From CAZDIO01 sp964505555 (GTDB lineage: Bacteria; Bdellovibrionota_C; UBA2361; SZUA-149; CAZDIO01): 51,649 bases of DNA. The position numbers were made by a program, and so were the translations under genes. Where the stretch lies: assembly GCA_964505555.1 (NCBI GenBank), contig CAZDIO010000027.1, forward strand, positions 1 to 51,649, written 5' to 3'. Position 1 is the stretch's first letter; every line of letters starts with the position of its first letter. The notes beneath the pieces were generated by a model. It did no database searches. It was not told the origin of the DNA and worked only from the letters and a program-made list of their open reading frames with translations. Positions 23,989 to 32,436 of this stretch are shown in pieces.

Positions 23989-25068
23989 ATGTTTAAGGGG
24001 AATTCAACACTTCGCACCGTAGCACCAAAGTGTTTATTACTCTTATTCTTCCTTCTCCTTCCACTGTGTGACCGGTTTTTTTCACAAGGCTACCGTCTTC
24101 CGGAACTCCTTCGACCGATATTTATCTTTGCAATTTTAGGTCTCGGTCTCAATATCGTTACTGGGTATACCGGTCTTCTTAATCTCGGTATTGCTGCTTT
24201 TATGGCGATTGGGGCGTACAGTTATGCAATTTTTACCTGTGATATTTATCCTTTCCAGTTTGGATTTTGGGGCGGATTGGTGATGGCGATGCTTGTTGGA
24301 GCAATTGCTGGGGTGCTCCTTGGGCTTCCAACACTGAGGTTGCGGGGAGACTATCTCGCCATTGTTACGTTAGGTTTTGGAGAGATCGTTCAGGATTCTT
24401 TAAAGAACTTAGAAACGATTACCAAAGGCACTCAAGGGATTAATCCTCTTCCTCCTCCAAATGTCTTTGGCTTTGAGTTTTCTTCTGCTTCATACCAACC
24501 TTGGTATTATCTTTTTCTAGGAATTCTCCTGATCGTTATTACTTTGAGTTATCATTTAGAAAAATCGCGAATTGGCAGAACGTGGATATCGCTTCGAGAA
24601 GATGAATTGGCTTCATCGTGTATGGGAATTCCTCCGGTGTCATCAAAACTTCTCTCCTTTTCGTTTGCGGCATCAATTGCGGCACTCTCTGGAGCGCTCT
24701 ATGCGTGTTACCTGGGAACTTCTGGAGAGCCAAACACGTACGACTTTCAGATCTCCATTATTGCCCTCTGTATGGTCATTGTAGGTGGGATGGGAAATAT
24801 TAGTGGGGTGCTTCTTGGGGCGTTAATTATGGTGGGGTTTAACTCAATTTTTCTAGAAAAATTTTCGCAATTTCTCATGAAAGAGAATCTGATGAGTGCA
24901 GAGAAGGTCTATACCTCTCCAAACAATTGGAAATATATGATTTTTGGTTTAGCGCTTATTTTAGTAATGCGATTTAAACCGGAAGGTCTTCTCCCTTCAC
25001 GACGGCTAAAAGAGGAGTTTCGACACAAACAGTTACGAAACGCTGAGAGTGAGGTGCCAGTACCGTGA
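23989..25068 (+). CDS. livM: Branched-chain amino acid ABC transporter permease LivM
   Basis: 359-residue permease with family landmarks GLGLNIVTGYTGLLNLGIAA, LRLRGDYLAIVTLGFGEIV, the EAA-like loop KSRIGRTWISLREDELASSC with MGI, and IIALCMVIVGGMGNISGVLLG. The tail after residue 330 is charged and cytoplasmic. It overlaps livG by four bases (GTGA). The heterodimer with LivH forms the pore. Confidence 0.95.
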   Translation: MFKGNSTLRTVAPKCLLLLFFLLLPLCDRFFSQGYRLPELLRPIFIFAILGLGLNIVTGYTGLLNLGIAAFMAIGAYSYAIFTCDIYPFQFGFWGGLVMAMLVGAIAGVLLGLPTLRLRGDYLAIVTLGFGEIVQDSLKNLETITKGTQGINPLPPPNVFGFEFSSASYQPWYYLFLGILLIVITLSYHLEKSRIGRTWISLREDELASSCMGIPPVSSKLLSFSFAASIAALSGALYACYLGTSGEPNTYDFQISIIALCMVIVGGMGNISGVLLGALIMVGFNSIFLEKFSQFLMKENLMSAEKVYTSPNNWKYMIFGLALILVMRFKPEGLLPSRRLKEEFRHKQLRNAESEVPVP

Positions 25069-26090
25069 GCATCCTGAGTATTGATCGCCTTAGTGTGAAG
25101 TTTGGCGGATTAACGGCAGTTAATGGAGTTACTTTTCGTGTAGAAGAAGGAGAGATTTTTTCAGTTATCGGACCAAACGGTGCTGGGAAAACTACGGTGT
25201 TTAACGCAATTACCGGTATTTATCCACCGACAGAAGGGAGCGTTGTTTTTGAAGGGGAAAATCTTTGCGCACAATTTACGATAAGAGATCTCTTCGTAAT
25301 TATTACTCTCGGGCTGAGTGCTGCCTTGGGATTGGTATTTGTGATGAATATTCAATCGTTGTGGGAGGCGACGATTGAGTCAAATTACACCTATCAAGCA
25401 CCGTTTCCTTGGGGAGAGGCTTTGGAGGAGATGTTTGTTTTCTTTGGAGCACTTCCGGCAAACTACGGCATCTTCCCACTGATAGCGGGCTTTTTGCTCG
25501 GAGCGGGGGGAGCTTTTTCGATCTGGTCGCGCAGTAGATATGTTTCGTACGTTGTTTCTCAAAAAGGTATTTCAAGAACATTTCAAAATATCAGACTGTT
25601 TGCAGAAATGACGGCAGTAGAAAACGTGCTCGTTGGCATGGATCGAAAATTGAAAACAAGATTCTGGCACGCAGCGCTTCGATTGCCTCTTTTTTATCAG
25701 GAAGAAAAGGAGAGTAGGAAAAAGGCACTAGAATTACTTTCTTTTGTTGGATTAGAAAACGAAGCGGATCAAATTAGCGATAATCTCTCTTATGGAGATC
25801 AACGACGCTTGGAGATTGCACGAGCGCTTGCCAGTGATCCAAAACTTCTCCTCTTGGATGAGCCTGCTGCGGGGATGAATCCTAAAGAGAGTATCGAGCT
25901 TATGAAGCTTATTCAAAAAATACGCCTTCGGGGAGTAACCATATTACTCATTGAACACCATATGACGGTGGTGATGGGGATCTCGGATCGAATTATGGTG
26001 TTAGATTATGGAAATAAAATTGCCGAAGGCTCGCCTGCAGAGATTCGCTGTAATAAAAAAGTGATCGATGCTTATTTGGGAAAAGAATAA
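25065..26090 (+). CDS. livG: LivG-type ATPase with an inserted membrane hairpin
   Basis: ABC ATPase of 341 residues where LivG is normally about 255. Walker A GPNGAGKTT is residues 36-44, the Q-loop glutamine is Gln174 in GISRTFQNIRLF, the signature is LSYGDQRR (241-248), Walker B LLLLDEP (261-267) and the switch His298 in IEHHM. The extra length is all between beta-strand GSVVFEGENL (58-67) and the Q-loop: about 85 residues with two hydrophobic spans, LFVIITLGLSAALGLVFVM (about 76-94) and YGIFPLIAGFLLGAGGAFSI (about 134-153), separated by an acidic loop. The frame is intact and all catalytic motifs are present, so it is not a simple frameshift. GTG 25065 is the start, within the livM stop. 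Confidence 0.92.
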   Translation: MSILSIDRLSVKFGGLTAVNGVTFRVEEGEIFSVIGPNGAGKTTVFNAITGIYPPTEGSVVFEGENLCAQFTIRDLFVIITLGLSAALGLVFVMNIQSLWEATIESNYTYQAPFPWGEALEEMFVFFGALPANYGIFPLIAGFLLGAGGAFSIWSRSRYVSYVVSQKGISRTFQNIRLFAEMTAVENVLVGMDRKLKTRFWHAALRLPLFYQEEKESRKKALELLSFVGLENEADQISDNLSYGDQRRLEIARALASDPKLLLLDEPAAGMNPKESIELMKLIQKIRLRGVTILLIEHHMTVVMGISDRIMVLDYGNKIAEGSPAEIRCNKKVIDAYLGKE

Positions 26091-26093
26091 GAG

Positions 26094-26813
26094 ATGAAGA
26101 CCCCGTTTTTACAGATTGAAAATATCTCCGCAGGATATGGCCCAATTGAGGTTCTTCATAACATATCTCTTACTGTCTATGAGGGAGAGATTGTAAGTAT
26201 TATCGGCGCAAATGGTGCAGGGAAAACGACAACCTTGATGTGTATCTCCGGTATTCACCAACTTCGTTCTGGAGAGATCAAATTTAAAGGGAGTAAACTC
26301 CAGGGGATACCTTCCCATGAGATTGTTGAGAGGGGGCTTTCTCAGGTGCCTGAAGGAAGAAAGATCTTTCCTCGGTTGAGTGTTTTAGAAAATTTAGAAC
26401 TTGGTGCGTACGTTCGAAAAGATAAAGAGGCGATCGCTTCAGATCTCGAGTCTGTCTACGAGCTCTTTCCTGTTTTGAAGGAGCGCCGAAATCAACAGGG
26501 TGGCACGCTCTCTGGTGGGGAGCAGCAGATGCTTGCCATCGGTCGGGCGTTAATGAGTAGGCCAAAAATGCTCCTTTTAGATGAACCTTCTATGGGAGTT
26601 GCACCACTTTTGGTACAGAAGATCTTTGAAACGATACAGGAGATTAATAAGCAGGGGGTGAGTATACTTTTAGTTGAGCAAAATGCGCACCTGGCGTTGG
26701 GGATATCCAGTCGGGGGTATGTGTTGGAGACGGGGAGGGTTTGTCTTGAAGATGAGGCGGGGAGGTTGTTAAATAATCCTAAGGTGAAGGAGGCTTATTT
26801 GGGAGAGGGGTAG
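26094..26813 (+). CDS. livF: Branched-chain amino acid ABC transporter ATPase LivF
   Basis: Standard-length (239 residues) ATPase. Walker A is GANGAGKTT near residue 39, the Q-loop region is GLSQVPEGRKIFPRLSVLENL, the signature is LSGGEQQML, Walker B is MLLLDEPSMG and the switch His is in VEQNAHLAL. The SQVPEGR segment is diagnostic for LivF against LivG. It starts three bases after livG and has no insertion, in contrast to its partner. Last gene of the operon; a long palindrome follows immediately. Confidence 0.96.
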   Translation: MKTPFLQIENISAGYGPIEVLHNISLTVYEGEIVSIIGANGAGKTTTLMCISGIHQLRSGEIKFKGSKLQGIPSHEIVERGLSQVPEGRKIFPRLSVLENLELGAYVRKDKEAIASDLESVYELFPVLKERRNQQGGTLSGGEQQMLAIGRALMSRPKMLLLDEPSMGVAPLLVQKIFETIQEINKQGVSILLVEQNAHLALGISSRGYVLETGRVCLEDEAGRLLNNPKVKEAYLGEG

Positions 26814-26817
26814 TGAG

Positions 26818-26971
26818 GCAAGGAGAATGACGGGGAAGAAGTTCCCGCACGACCTCATTCTCGCTGGCCATCCTTGGCCAGCTGCGAGGCTTCGGCGGCT
26901 ACGGACATCCTGTCCTTCGCTCGCCTCAGAATCCGGTCGTGCAGGAACTTCTTCCCCGTCATTCTCCTTGC
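26818..26971. repeat. 154-bp palindromic repeat after the liv operon
   Basis: 36-base terminal arms (26818-26853 and 26936-26971) match at 35 of 36 positions, beginning GCAAGGAGAATGACGGGG. The interior holds smaller hairpins, including CTGGCCA/TGGCCAG near 26864-26882 and GGACA/TGTCC. The left arm starts 5 bases after the livF stop. It may end the transcript, but the size and perfect outer arms look like a dispersed palindromic element (REP/BIME or MITE remnant). No coding capacity and no obvious target duplication. Confidence 0.7.
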
Positions 26972-27077
26972 ATGCCGAAGTTGGAGCGGGGAAAGATAAG
27001 AGACCATAGTTTGTAGTTAGTAAACTAAAAGAAATTACAGTATATCTTTTAAAATTGATTATAAAAGGAGTGAAAAT

Positions 27078-27272
27078 ATGAAAGGATATTGTTTATTTTT
27101 ATTTATCGGGCTTTTGGGTTGTGCGAAGGCGGAGCCGGCGAAAATTCCTACGGGAAAATGTGTAACGAATGGAGATTGTAAGTCGGGGCTGAAGTGTAAT
27201 CAGATGGGATATTGTGAGGATATTTATCATCCAGAGGTAAGTACTGGGAGACCTCGATTGGAGTATCGCTAG
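27078..27272 (+). CDS. Small Cys-rich lipoprotein
   Basis: 64 residues. A good AGGAG lies before ATG 27078. The signal sequence MKGYCLFLFIGLLGC ends in a lipobox (LLGC, lipid on Cys15), so it should be membrane-anchored. The mature part has four cysteines in CVTNGDCKSGLKCNQMGYC, a small disulphide knot like those seen in Dickkopf-type or Myxo-type cysteine modules. The C-terminus is short and polar. Four bases before the next frame, so possibly co-transcribed with the SNase-like protein. Function unknown. Confidence 0.7.
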   Translation: MKGYCLFLFIGLLGCAKAEPAKIPTGKCVTNGDCKSGLKCNQMGYCEDIYHPEVSTGRPRLEYR

Positions 27273-27275
27273 AGA

Positions 27276-28172
27276 GTGGAGAGTCAAAAACAAGAGAAGA
27301 GAACGACGATGCGGTTTTATCATCTGTTGATTATTGGTGTTCTCGTTGTTGGTGGGGTTGGGATTGCCTTTCGAGAGCCTTTACGCGCGGTGTATCAGGA
27401 TGGAGTTGCGGCTTCACGGGTGAGTTATGTGTGTAAGGCCCTTCATGAGAAGGTAATAACAAGAGAAGAGGTGTGTTCAAAAGCTCTTCCTGAAATTGAA
27501 GCATTTCGTTGGCACTACGCTCGAGAGAAGGTACAAGATGCGGCGTGGTTTGCAGAGCAGGGGTGGCAGTATTTTCCTGAGGTGCACTGTTTGAAAGAAA
27601 CACTCAAATTTTCTTTTATGGGCCGGGAGTTTCATTGTGAAGGAGCGAGGGCAGAGGGTATTCAGAAAGAAGGTGGTGCACAATCAAAGGCGTTTTTCTT
27701 TGGAGATATTTTTCAAGTGGCATTTGCTGAGAGCGAGAATGAATTGTGTTATGGAAAAAAAGAAACGAGTGAGCTTCGAGTGGTGTCTGATGTGCTTCCA
27801 AGCGGCATTTTGGTGCTTGATAACGGAGAGAAGGTTCAGTTGTTAGGACTTGTTGTGCCAAAAGAGGAAGATCAGCATAAAGAGCTGTGTGGAGTGCAGG
27901 TTAAACAGTACCTCCTTCCACGAGTAAAAGATCAATCGGTATTTTTATACCAGCTTGATCGAAATGTATTTTCTAAAGAAATTCCGATGAACGCATACGT
28001 GGTAACGGAACACGGATCATTTCTCAATCAAGATCTTGTTCGCTACGGTCTTGCAAAAGTTGCCAGTAAATCAGCACAAAAATCACTTTCGTGTCAGGAG
28101 TTGTTTCTGGCGCTTGAGCGTCAGGCGCGAATCAAAGCGCTTGGAATGTGGGGTGATAGCTGTAAGCATTAG
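27276..28172 (+). CDS. Membrane-anchored SNase-like (thermonuclease fold) protein
   Basis: Up to 298 residues. A single N-terminal transmembrane span (YHLLIIGVLVVGGVGIAF) directs the rest to the periplasm. Residues about 40-150 form a Cys-containing helical region of unknown type (CKALHEKVITREEVC, HCLKETL, FHCEGAR). The last 120 residues match the staphylococcal nuclease/OB-fold pattern: VVSDVLPSGILVLDNGEKVQ, LLGLVVP, YLLPRVKDQSVFLY, IPMNAYVV, FLNQDLVRYGLAKV and ERQARIKALGMWG. The usual catalytic Arg-Asp-Glu set is not evident (LLGLVVPKEE where an active enzyme has LxGIDAPE), so it may be inactive. The start is GTG 27276 or ATG 27309; the latter places the membrane span at residue 4. Confidence 0.75.
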   Translation: MESQKQEKRTTMRFYHLLIIGVLVVGGVGIAFREPLRAVYQDGVAASRVSYVCKALHEKVITREEVCSKALPEIEAFRWHYAREKVQDAAWFAEQGWQYFPEVHCLKETLKFSFMGREFHCEGARAEGIQKEGGAQSKAFFFGDIFQVAFAESENELCYGKKETSELRVVSDVLPSGILVLDNGEKVQLLGLVVPKEEDQHKELCGVQVKQYLLPRVKDQSVFLYQLDRNVFSKEIPMNAYVVTEHGSFLNQDLVRYGLAKVASKSAQKSLSCQELFLALERQARIKALGMWGDSCKH

Positions 28173-28503
28173 AAGTGCTCGAGAAGGCTCTTCCTTAACC
28201 GCCTTTATGCCATGCATTGCTTGCAGACTTTAGAGTGAGCTATTTCTTAATCTCTAATTTCTCTCCTTTCCTTATTTAAGGAGTTCTTAGTCATATAAAT
28301 TCAGCACGTTGAGAGGTCACCATTTTTAGGGTTCCTCTTGGGTATCTTTCTAATCCAGTAACTGGAACAATTCTTGCAAGGCTTTTTCTGTCAATGTCTT
28401 ACATCTGTGAAGGGGGGAATCTTCATTTGTAGGCTTAGGTCCACTTTCTAAGTGGTGATAGCTCGACTGCCAACTCAAAAGGGGAGTCGAAAGGGTTCTA
28501 ATC
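28173..28503 (+). other. 331-bp leader/intergenic region with two hairpins
   Basis: No gene seen. Near the 3' end are two consecutive hairpins: CCACTT/AAGTGG with a 3-base loop (28441-28455) and TCGACT/AGTCGA (28463-28468, 28485-28490) closing 13 bases before ATG 28504. A GGGGGG run (about 28420) precedes them. The pair could be a structured 5' UTR or an attenuator; I could not match it to a known riboswitch class (cyclic-di-GMP, TPP, cobalamin and glycine landmarks are absent). Confidence 0.35.
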
Positions 28504-30720
28504 ATGTTGTATTTTCGAAATTCAGTTCTTCGAACGAAGTGCTTTTTGGCGCTTTTGTTCTTCATTATTCAATCTTTTATCTTTCCTCTTCAGGGTGCTG
28601 CCCAAACAGGAAATCCATACATCCTTTCAAGCTCCCCGGTTTCTCGATATGTCGATCCTCGAGAAGATAAGGTTCCAGGAAGCTCGCAACTCCAAGGCAC
28701 AAAAACGGTTACGATTACCTTTTCAGAGCCGGTAAAAAACACAACCACTCCTTCACTGACTATCTCAAACTTTCAAATTAGCTATCTCCGAAACCGAACA
28801 CAGCTTCCAGCAAATAGTGCGGATCTGGCAACGGGCACCTCCCCTGCTGTAGTTCTTAGCGGAAGCGGCGCAGGACCATATACGCTAACGTTTACACCCC
28901 GAATTCCGCTTGCTGCCTGGACCCGTATTCGTGCAGTAAATGTGGTTGATCTTGCAGGAAATCCATTAACTCCAGCAAATGGTTTTCCCGGTATCGTCAT
29001 TGGGGCACTCCCAATGGATGTCTCAGGAGATGGACAGGTACTTGGAAATGATATTCAAATTTGGCATGGGTATAAAAATGGTAATTTAAATCCCGCACCC
29101 CTTACGCTTGTAGATTACCTCGACCTTACTCGTGACTCTCTTGTTCTTGGAAACGATATCAATCGGGGAATTTCGCTGATAAATGGTATTGAGTCTTTTC
29201 GAGCATGGTCCAATTATTCAATGGGTCCATTTGCGATGTGTGGTGATGGAGTTCAGGAGCTTGGTGAGGAGTGCGAAGATGGAAATACTATCGATGGTGA
29301 TGGTTGCACCGCTCAATGTCGTATCCAGAGTTGTGGTCAGGTATGGGGGAAGCAGGTAGCAATTGGAAGTGGCTCTTTTTATAGCAGCGTTCAACAACTT
29401 TCAGATGGAAGCTATCTTTTGGCGGGTAACTATTGGGCCAATGATGGACAAGCATTGTTAGTAAAAACAGATGCTTTAGGTAATACCTGCACGATTTCAA
29501 ATCCAACAGCGACTCTTGTTCAGTGTACTGGACCGAATCAATTCATTAAGAGTTACGGTGGAACTGCTGGAGATCGTCTCATGCACGCTCGAAAAACAGT
29601 TGATGGAGGATATCTCTTGGTTGGAACAACGTACTCTTATCCAGCAGGCTCTCATCTAGATATATGGCTGATTAAGACTGATGCAAACGGAGACACCTGT
29701 AATTATCTCTCAAGTAACGGACAGTGTAGTGATACCGGTGCAGGGGGAGTAGTCAGATTTGCTAAAACCTTTGGTGAGCCGACAGATGTTGAGAATGCTC
29801 TTTCTGCCCAGGAAGTTCTTAATAGTCAGGGTCAGGTCACCGGATACATGGTGGGTGGTTACTCGTACACCCTTGGACTTGGTGGATGGGAGGCGTGGCT
29901 TGTTACTACAGATCTCAATGGCAATACCTGTAACTATTTAGCAGCAGATGGAACATGCTCTGGAACAGGGGTCTTTTCGCGAACATTTGGTAGGGGAGCG
30001 GGGAGTGAGCTCATCTATGCTGCACAGCAGACAAGCGATCGCGGTTTTGTACTTGGAGGACATATTGATTATGACGATATGTGGTTAGTAAAGACCGACG
30101 CAAATGGAACTCTCTGCGCTCTAGACTTTAAAGGGGAGTGTTCTGGCACGGGGGCTAATGGAGTTCCAATTTTTGCAAAACGCTACGGCGATTATTTAGG
30201 AACTGGAGAGCAAGGACGCCACGTTCAGCAGACCGCTGATGGGGGTTTTATCATCGTTGGTTTGACAAACGGCTATGGCGCTTTAGGATTTGATGGCTGG
30301 GTGGTAAAGACAGACTCGCTTGGACAAACCTGTGACTACTCCGGTGATGGGGTGTGTAACGGAACCGGTGCTGGTGGAGCGATTACTTTTGCAAGAGTAT
30401 TTGGCATAGCAAGCGATGAATGGTTTATGTCCGCTCGGCAAACTCCGGATAAAGGATACATTCTTTCTGCTCCTGGAGATACCTTTGGACCAGGATGGAT
30501 TTTAAAGATCACGGAAACTGGAAACACTTGCAATTTTAGTGCAAACGGGAATTGTTCCGATCCTGTTAGCGGAGTTTTTTCAAAAAAACATGCAAGCTTT
30601 TTTGAGTATGCAGTTCCTACGGCTGATGGGGGCTATGCTGCCGCTGGACATCTAGCGGGACAGAGCTACTTCTTAAAAACTGATGCAAAAGGCAATCTTC
30701 CAACAGAGTGTGTTCCCTAA
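28504..30720 (+). CDS. Large secreted protein with Ig-like, dockerin-like and Myxo-type Cys repeats
   Basis: 738 residues, exported by a signal peptide (FLALLFFIIQSFIFPLQGAA). In order: a bacterial Ig-like domain with the TVTITFSEPVKN motif (about 40-160); two Ca-binding dockerin-like loops, MDVSGDGQVLGNDIQIW and YLDLTRDSLVLGNDINRGIS (about 170-235); a Myxo-type disulphide repeat CGDGVQELGEECEDGNTIDG followed by DGCTAQCR (about 248-280); then six or so repeats of about 65 residues with the core DGGYLLVG...DIWLIKTDANGDTC, likely blades of a beta-propeller. No enzyme motif or LPXTG/PEP-CTERM anchor is visible. Each blade ends in a short Cys pair (NTCNY...GTCSGTG). A surface or extracellular matrix protein is likely. 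Confidence 0.82.
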   Translation: MLYFRNSVLRTKCFLALLFFIIQSFIFPLQGAAQTGNPYILSSSPVSRYVDPREDKVPGSSQLQGTKTVTITFSEPVKNTTTPSLTISNFQISYLRNRTQLPANSADLATGTSPAVVLSGSGAGPYTLTFTPRIPLAAWTRIRAVNVVDLAGNPLTPANGFPGIVIGALPMDVSGDGQVLGNDIQIWHGYKNGNLNPAPLTLVDYLDLTRDSLVLGNDINRGISLINGIESFRAWSNYSMGPFAMCGDGVQELGEECEDGNTIDGDGCTAQCRIQSCGQVWGKQVAIGSGSFYSSVQQLSDGSYLLAGNYWANDGQALLVKTDALGNTCTISNPTATLVQCTGPNQFIKSYGGTAGDRLMHARKTVDGGYLLVGTTYSYPAGSHLDIWLIKTDANGDTCNYLSSNGQCSDTGAGGVVRFAKTFGEPTDVENALSAQEVLNSQGQVTGYMVGGYSYTLGLGGWEAWLVTTDLNGNTCNYLAADGTCSGTGVFSRTFGRGAGSELIYAAQQTSDRGFVLGGHIDYDDMWLVKTDANGTLCALDFKGECSGTGANGVPIFAKRYGDYLGTGEQGRHVQQTADGGFIIVGLTNGYGALGFDGWVVKTDSLGQTCDYSGDGVCNGTGAGGAITFARVFGIASDEWFMSARQTPDKGYILSAPGDTFGPGWILKITETGNTCNFSANGNCSDPVSGVFSKKHASFFEYAVPTADGGYAAAGHLAGQSYFLKTDAKGNLPTECVP

Positions 30721-30733
30721 TAGAGGAATTTAC

Positions 30734-32368
30734 TCACAGGGTTCCTTGAAGAAGCTTATGCGACTGCATCGAGTATCTTTTATTGCAGAAGGAAAAAAGT
30801 GACTCTCGATGGGAGACGATAATTGCGGTTTTATCTTTAAGCATCTCTTCTAAAAAAAGCGAAACTTTAGACTCAGTTTCTTTGTCCATGTGCGACGTGG
30901 GTTCATCAAGGAGCACTACCTCTCTGTTAAGAACAAATGCTCGAAGGATGTTTATCCTTTGTTTCTGACCGGATGAAACTTTTACTCCTTTTTCACCCAC
31001 CGCACTGTTGAGACCCGCTTCAAGCTCGCTAATCCAGGAGTGCATCTCGACTCGAGTGAGTAATTCTTCTAACTCTTCATCGGTGCGAGTGGTTCCCAGG
31101 CAGATGTTTTCTCGAAGCGACATGTGAAATAGTTCTACCTCTTGAGAGACAAGGGTGAAGCGTTTTCGAAAAAAATCCTCTCCCAGGGTTTCGTAGGAAT
31201 CGCCATCAACTGTTCGGGTTCCGGTTTGAGGCTGATAGAAATTCGCAAGAAGGTGAAGAAAGGTTGTTTTTCCCTGACCAGAAGCCCCAGTGATCAGAAT
31301 TTTATCTCCTCCCTGCAAGGTAAAATCAGGAACGCATATTGAGACTGCTTGCTCAGGGTAGTGGAACTGAACATCGTCGAAGTGGATCTCGTTCCAAGAA
31401 TGACTCGAAGGGAGAGAAACTTTCGGAGGCGTGATTGTTACAATATTGTTTAAGCTTTCTATGTAGGCATCAAGTTCAATAACCGTTTTGAAGTTTTCAG
31501 CTAATCGCTCCATGTTTTTTCGAAGAGCAGAAAGTGCGGAGAGAAAGATTATTAACACGGCCACTGGAGCTTGTCCTTTAAGGATTTGAAAAAGCAAAAA
31601 ACAGATCGTGGCGAGAAACATTGCTGCAAAAAGGGCGTGGAGACCGAGCCAACGCGCAGCATGAAAAGCCTGGAGCCTTTCCAGATAGTGGGTATAGTGT
31701 TTAGTTCTCTCCTTAATAGACTGTTCTGCAAAAGTCTGGATGCCGAGTTTAATTACCGTGAGGATATTTCCCATGAAATCAACATAGCCTTGCATCAATC
31801 GTGCTCCGCTTTCATTTGTTTCTTTTGCAAGAAACACCATCTGTTTTGCAAGAACTGCGCTGATTGCTACAAAAGCAAAGAGTACGAAACCGTTTACACA
31901 CGCGATGAGAATAGATTCTCTTGCTGTAAAATAAAAAAATAAGGTGAGGGTAGAAATTAGTCCTGTAAGACCCCAGAGAATTTCTGTAGAAAGGCCAGCA
32001 ATTCCTCCAGTAACATTATTAATAAGAGATAGCGTATAACCAGAATGTTGATTTACGAGGCGTTTTAATGGAAGAGTTTCAAGTGCTTGAAAATATCGTT
32101 CGCGCAAGAACAAACTATATTTTGGGCCTAAGCTCTCACCGTATCTTCTTAAGATCCACTGCAAAAATAATGAGATTGCATAGAGCGCAATAAGGGTGAG
32201 TGCAAGTGAGAGAAAATGTTTTAGAGAAAAAGAGTTTTTTGTAAACTCAGCAATACCAACAGGAATGAAAAATCCGACTGTTCCTTCAAGAAGACCAATG
32301 AAAGTGATAGCAAAAAACTGCAAGCGAAATCTGTTTAAATGTTCAAAGAGAAATTTAAGAGCACGCAT
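30734..32368 (-). CDS. ABC exporter half-transporter
   Basis: 544 residues, fused membrane and ATPase domains. About six hydrophobic segments occupy residues 15-275. The ATPase has Walker A GASGQGKTT (361-369), the Q-loop in LVSQEVELF, signature VSSGQKQR (464-471), Walker B VVLLDEP (484-490) and switch His in IVSHRESLF. The signature has Ser-Ser-Gly-Gln where most have LSGGQ, still within the accepted range. The type matches lipid/peptide exporters (MsbA, cyclic-peptide and bacteriocin exporters), without a C39 peptidase domain. It probably works as a homodimer. It converges with the secreted-protein gene (13-base gap), and the next gene in its direction is a class V aminotransferase, transcribed the same way about 70 bases upstream. 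Confidence 0.88.
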   Translation of the reverse strand: MRALKFLFEHLNRFRLQFFAITFIGLLEGTVGFFIPVGIAEFTKNSFSLKHFLSLALTLIALYAISLFLQWILRRYGESLGPKYSLFLRERYFQALETLPLKRLVNQHSGYTLSLINNVTGGIAGLSTEILWGLTGLISTLTLFFYFTARESILIACVNGFVLFAFVAISAVLAKQMVFLAKETNESGARLMQGYVDFMGNILTVIKLGIQTFAEQSIKERTKHYTHYLERLQAFHAARWLGLHALFAAMFLATICFLLFQILKGQAPVAVLIIFLSALSALRKNMERLAENFKTVIELDAYIESLNNIVTITPPKVSLPSSHSWNEIHFDDVQFHYPEQAVSICVPDFTLQGGDKILITGASGQGKTTFLHLLANFYQPQTGTRTVDGDSYETLGEDFFRKRFTLVSQEVELFHMSLRENICLGTTRTDEELEELLTRVEMHSWISELEAGLNSAVGEKGVKVSSGQKQRINILRAFVLNREVVLLDEPTSHMDKETESKVSLFLEEMLKDKTAIIVSHRESLFSFCNKRYSMQSHKLLQGTL

Positions 32369-32436
32369 ACAGGGAGCTATATCGAGGAGTAATTGCTTTG
32401 AAAAGAGAAGAAAACACTGTTTTCAAGAAATAAGTT

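Noticed and set aside
26827..27009. Short frame across the liv-operon palindrome
   Set aside because: It reads through an inverted repeat and has no ribosome site; shadow of the repeat.
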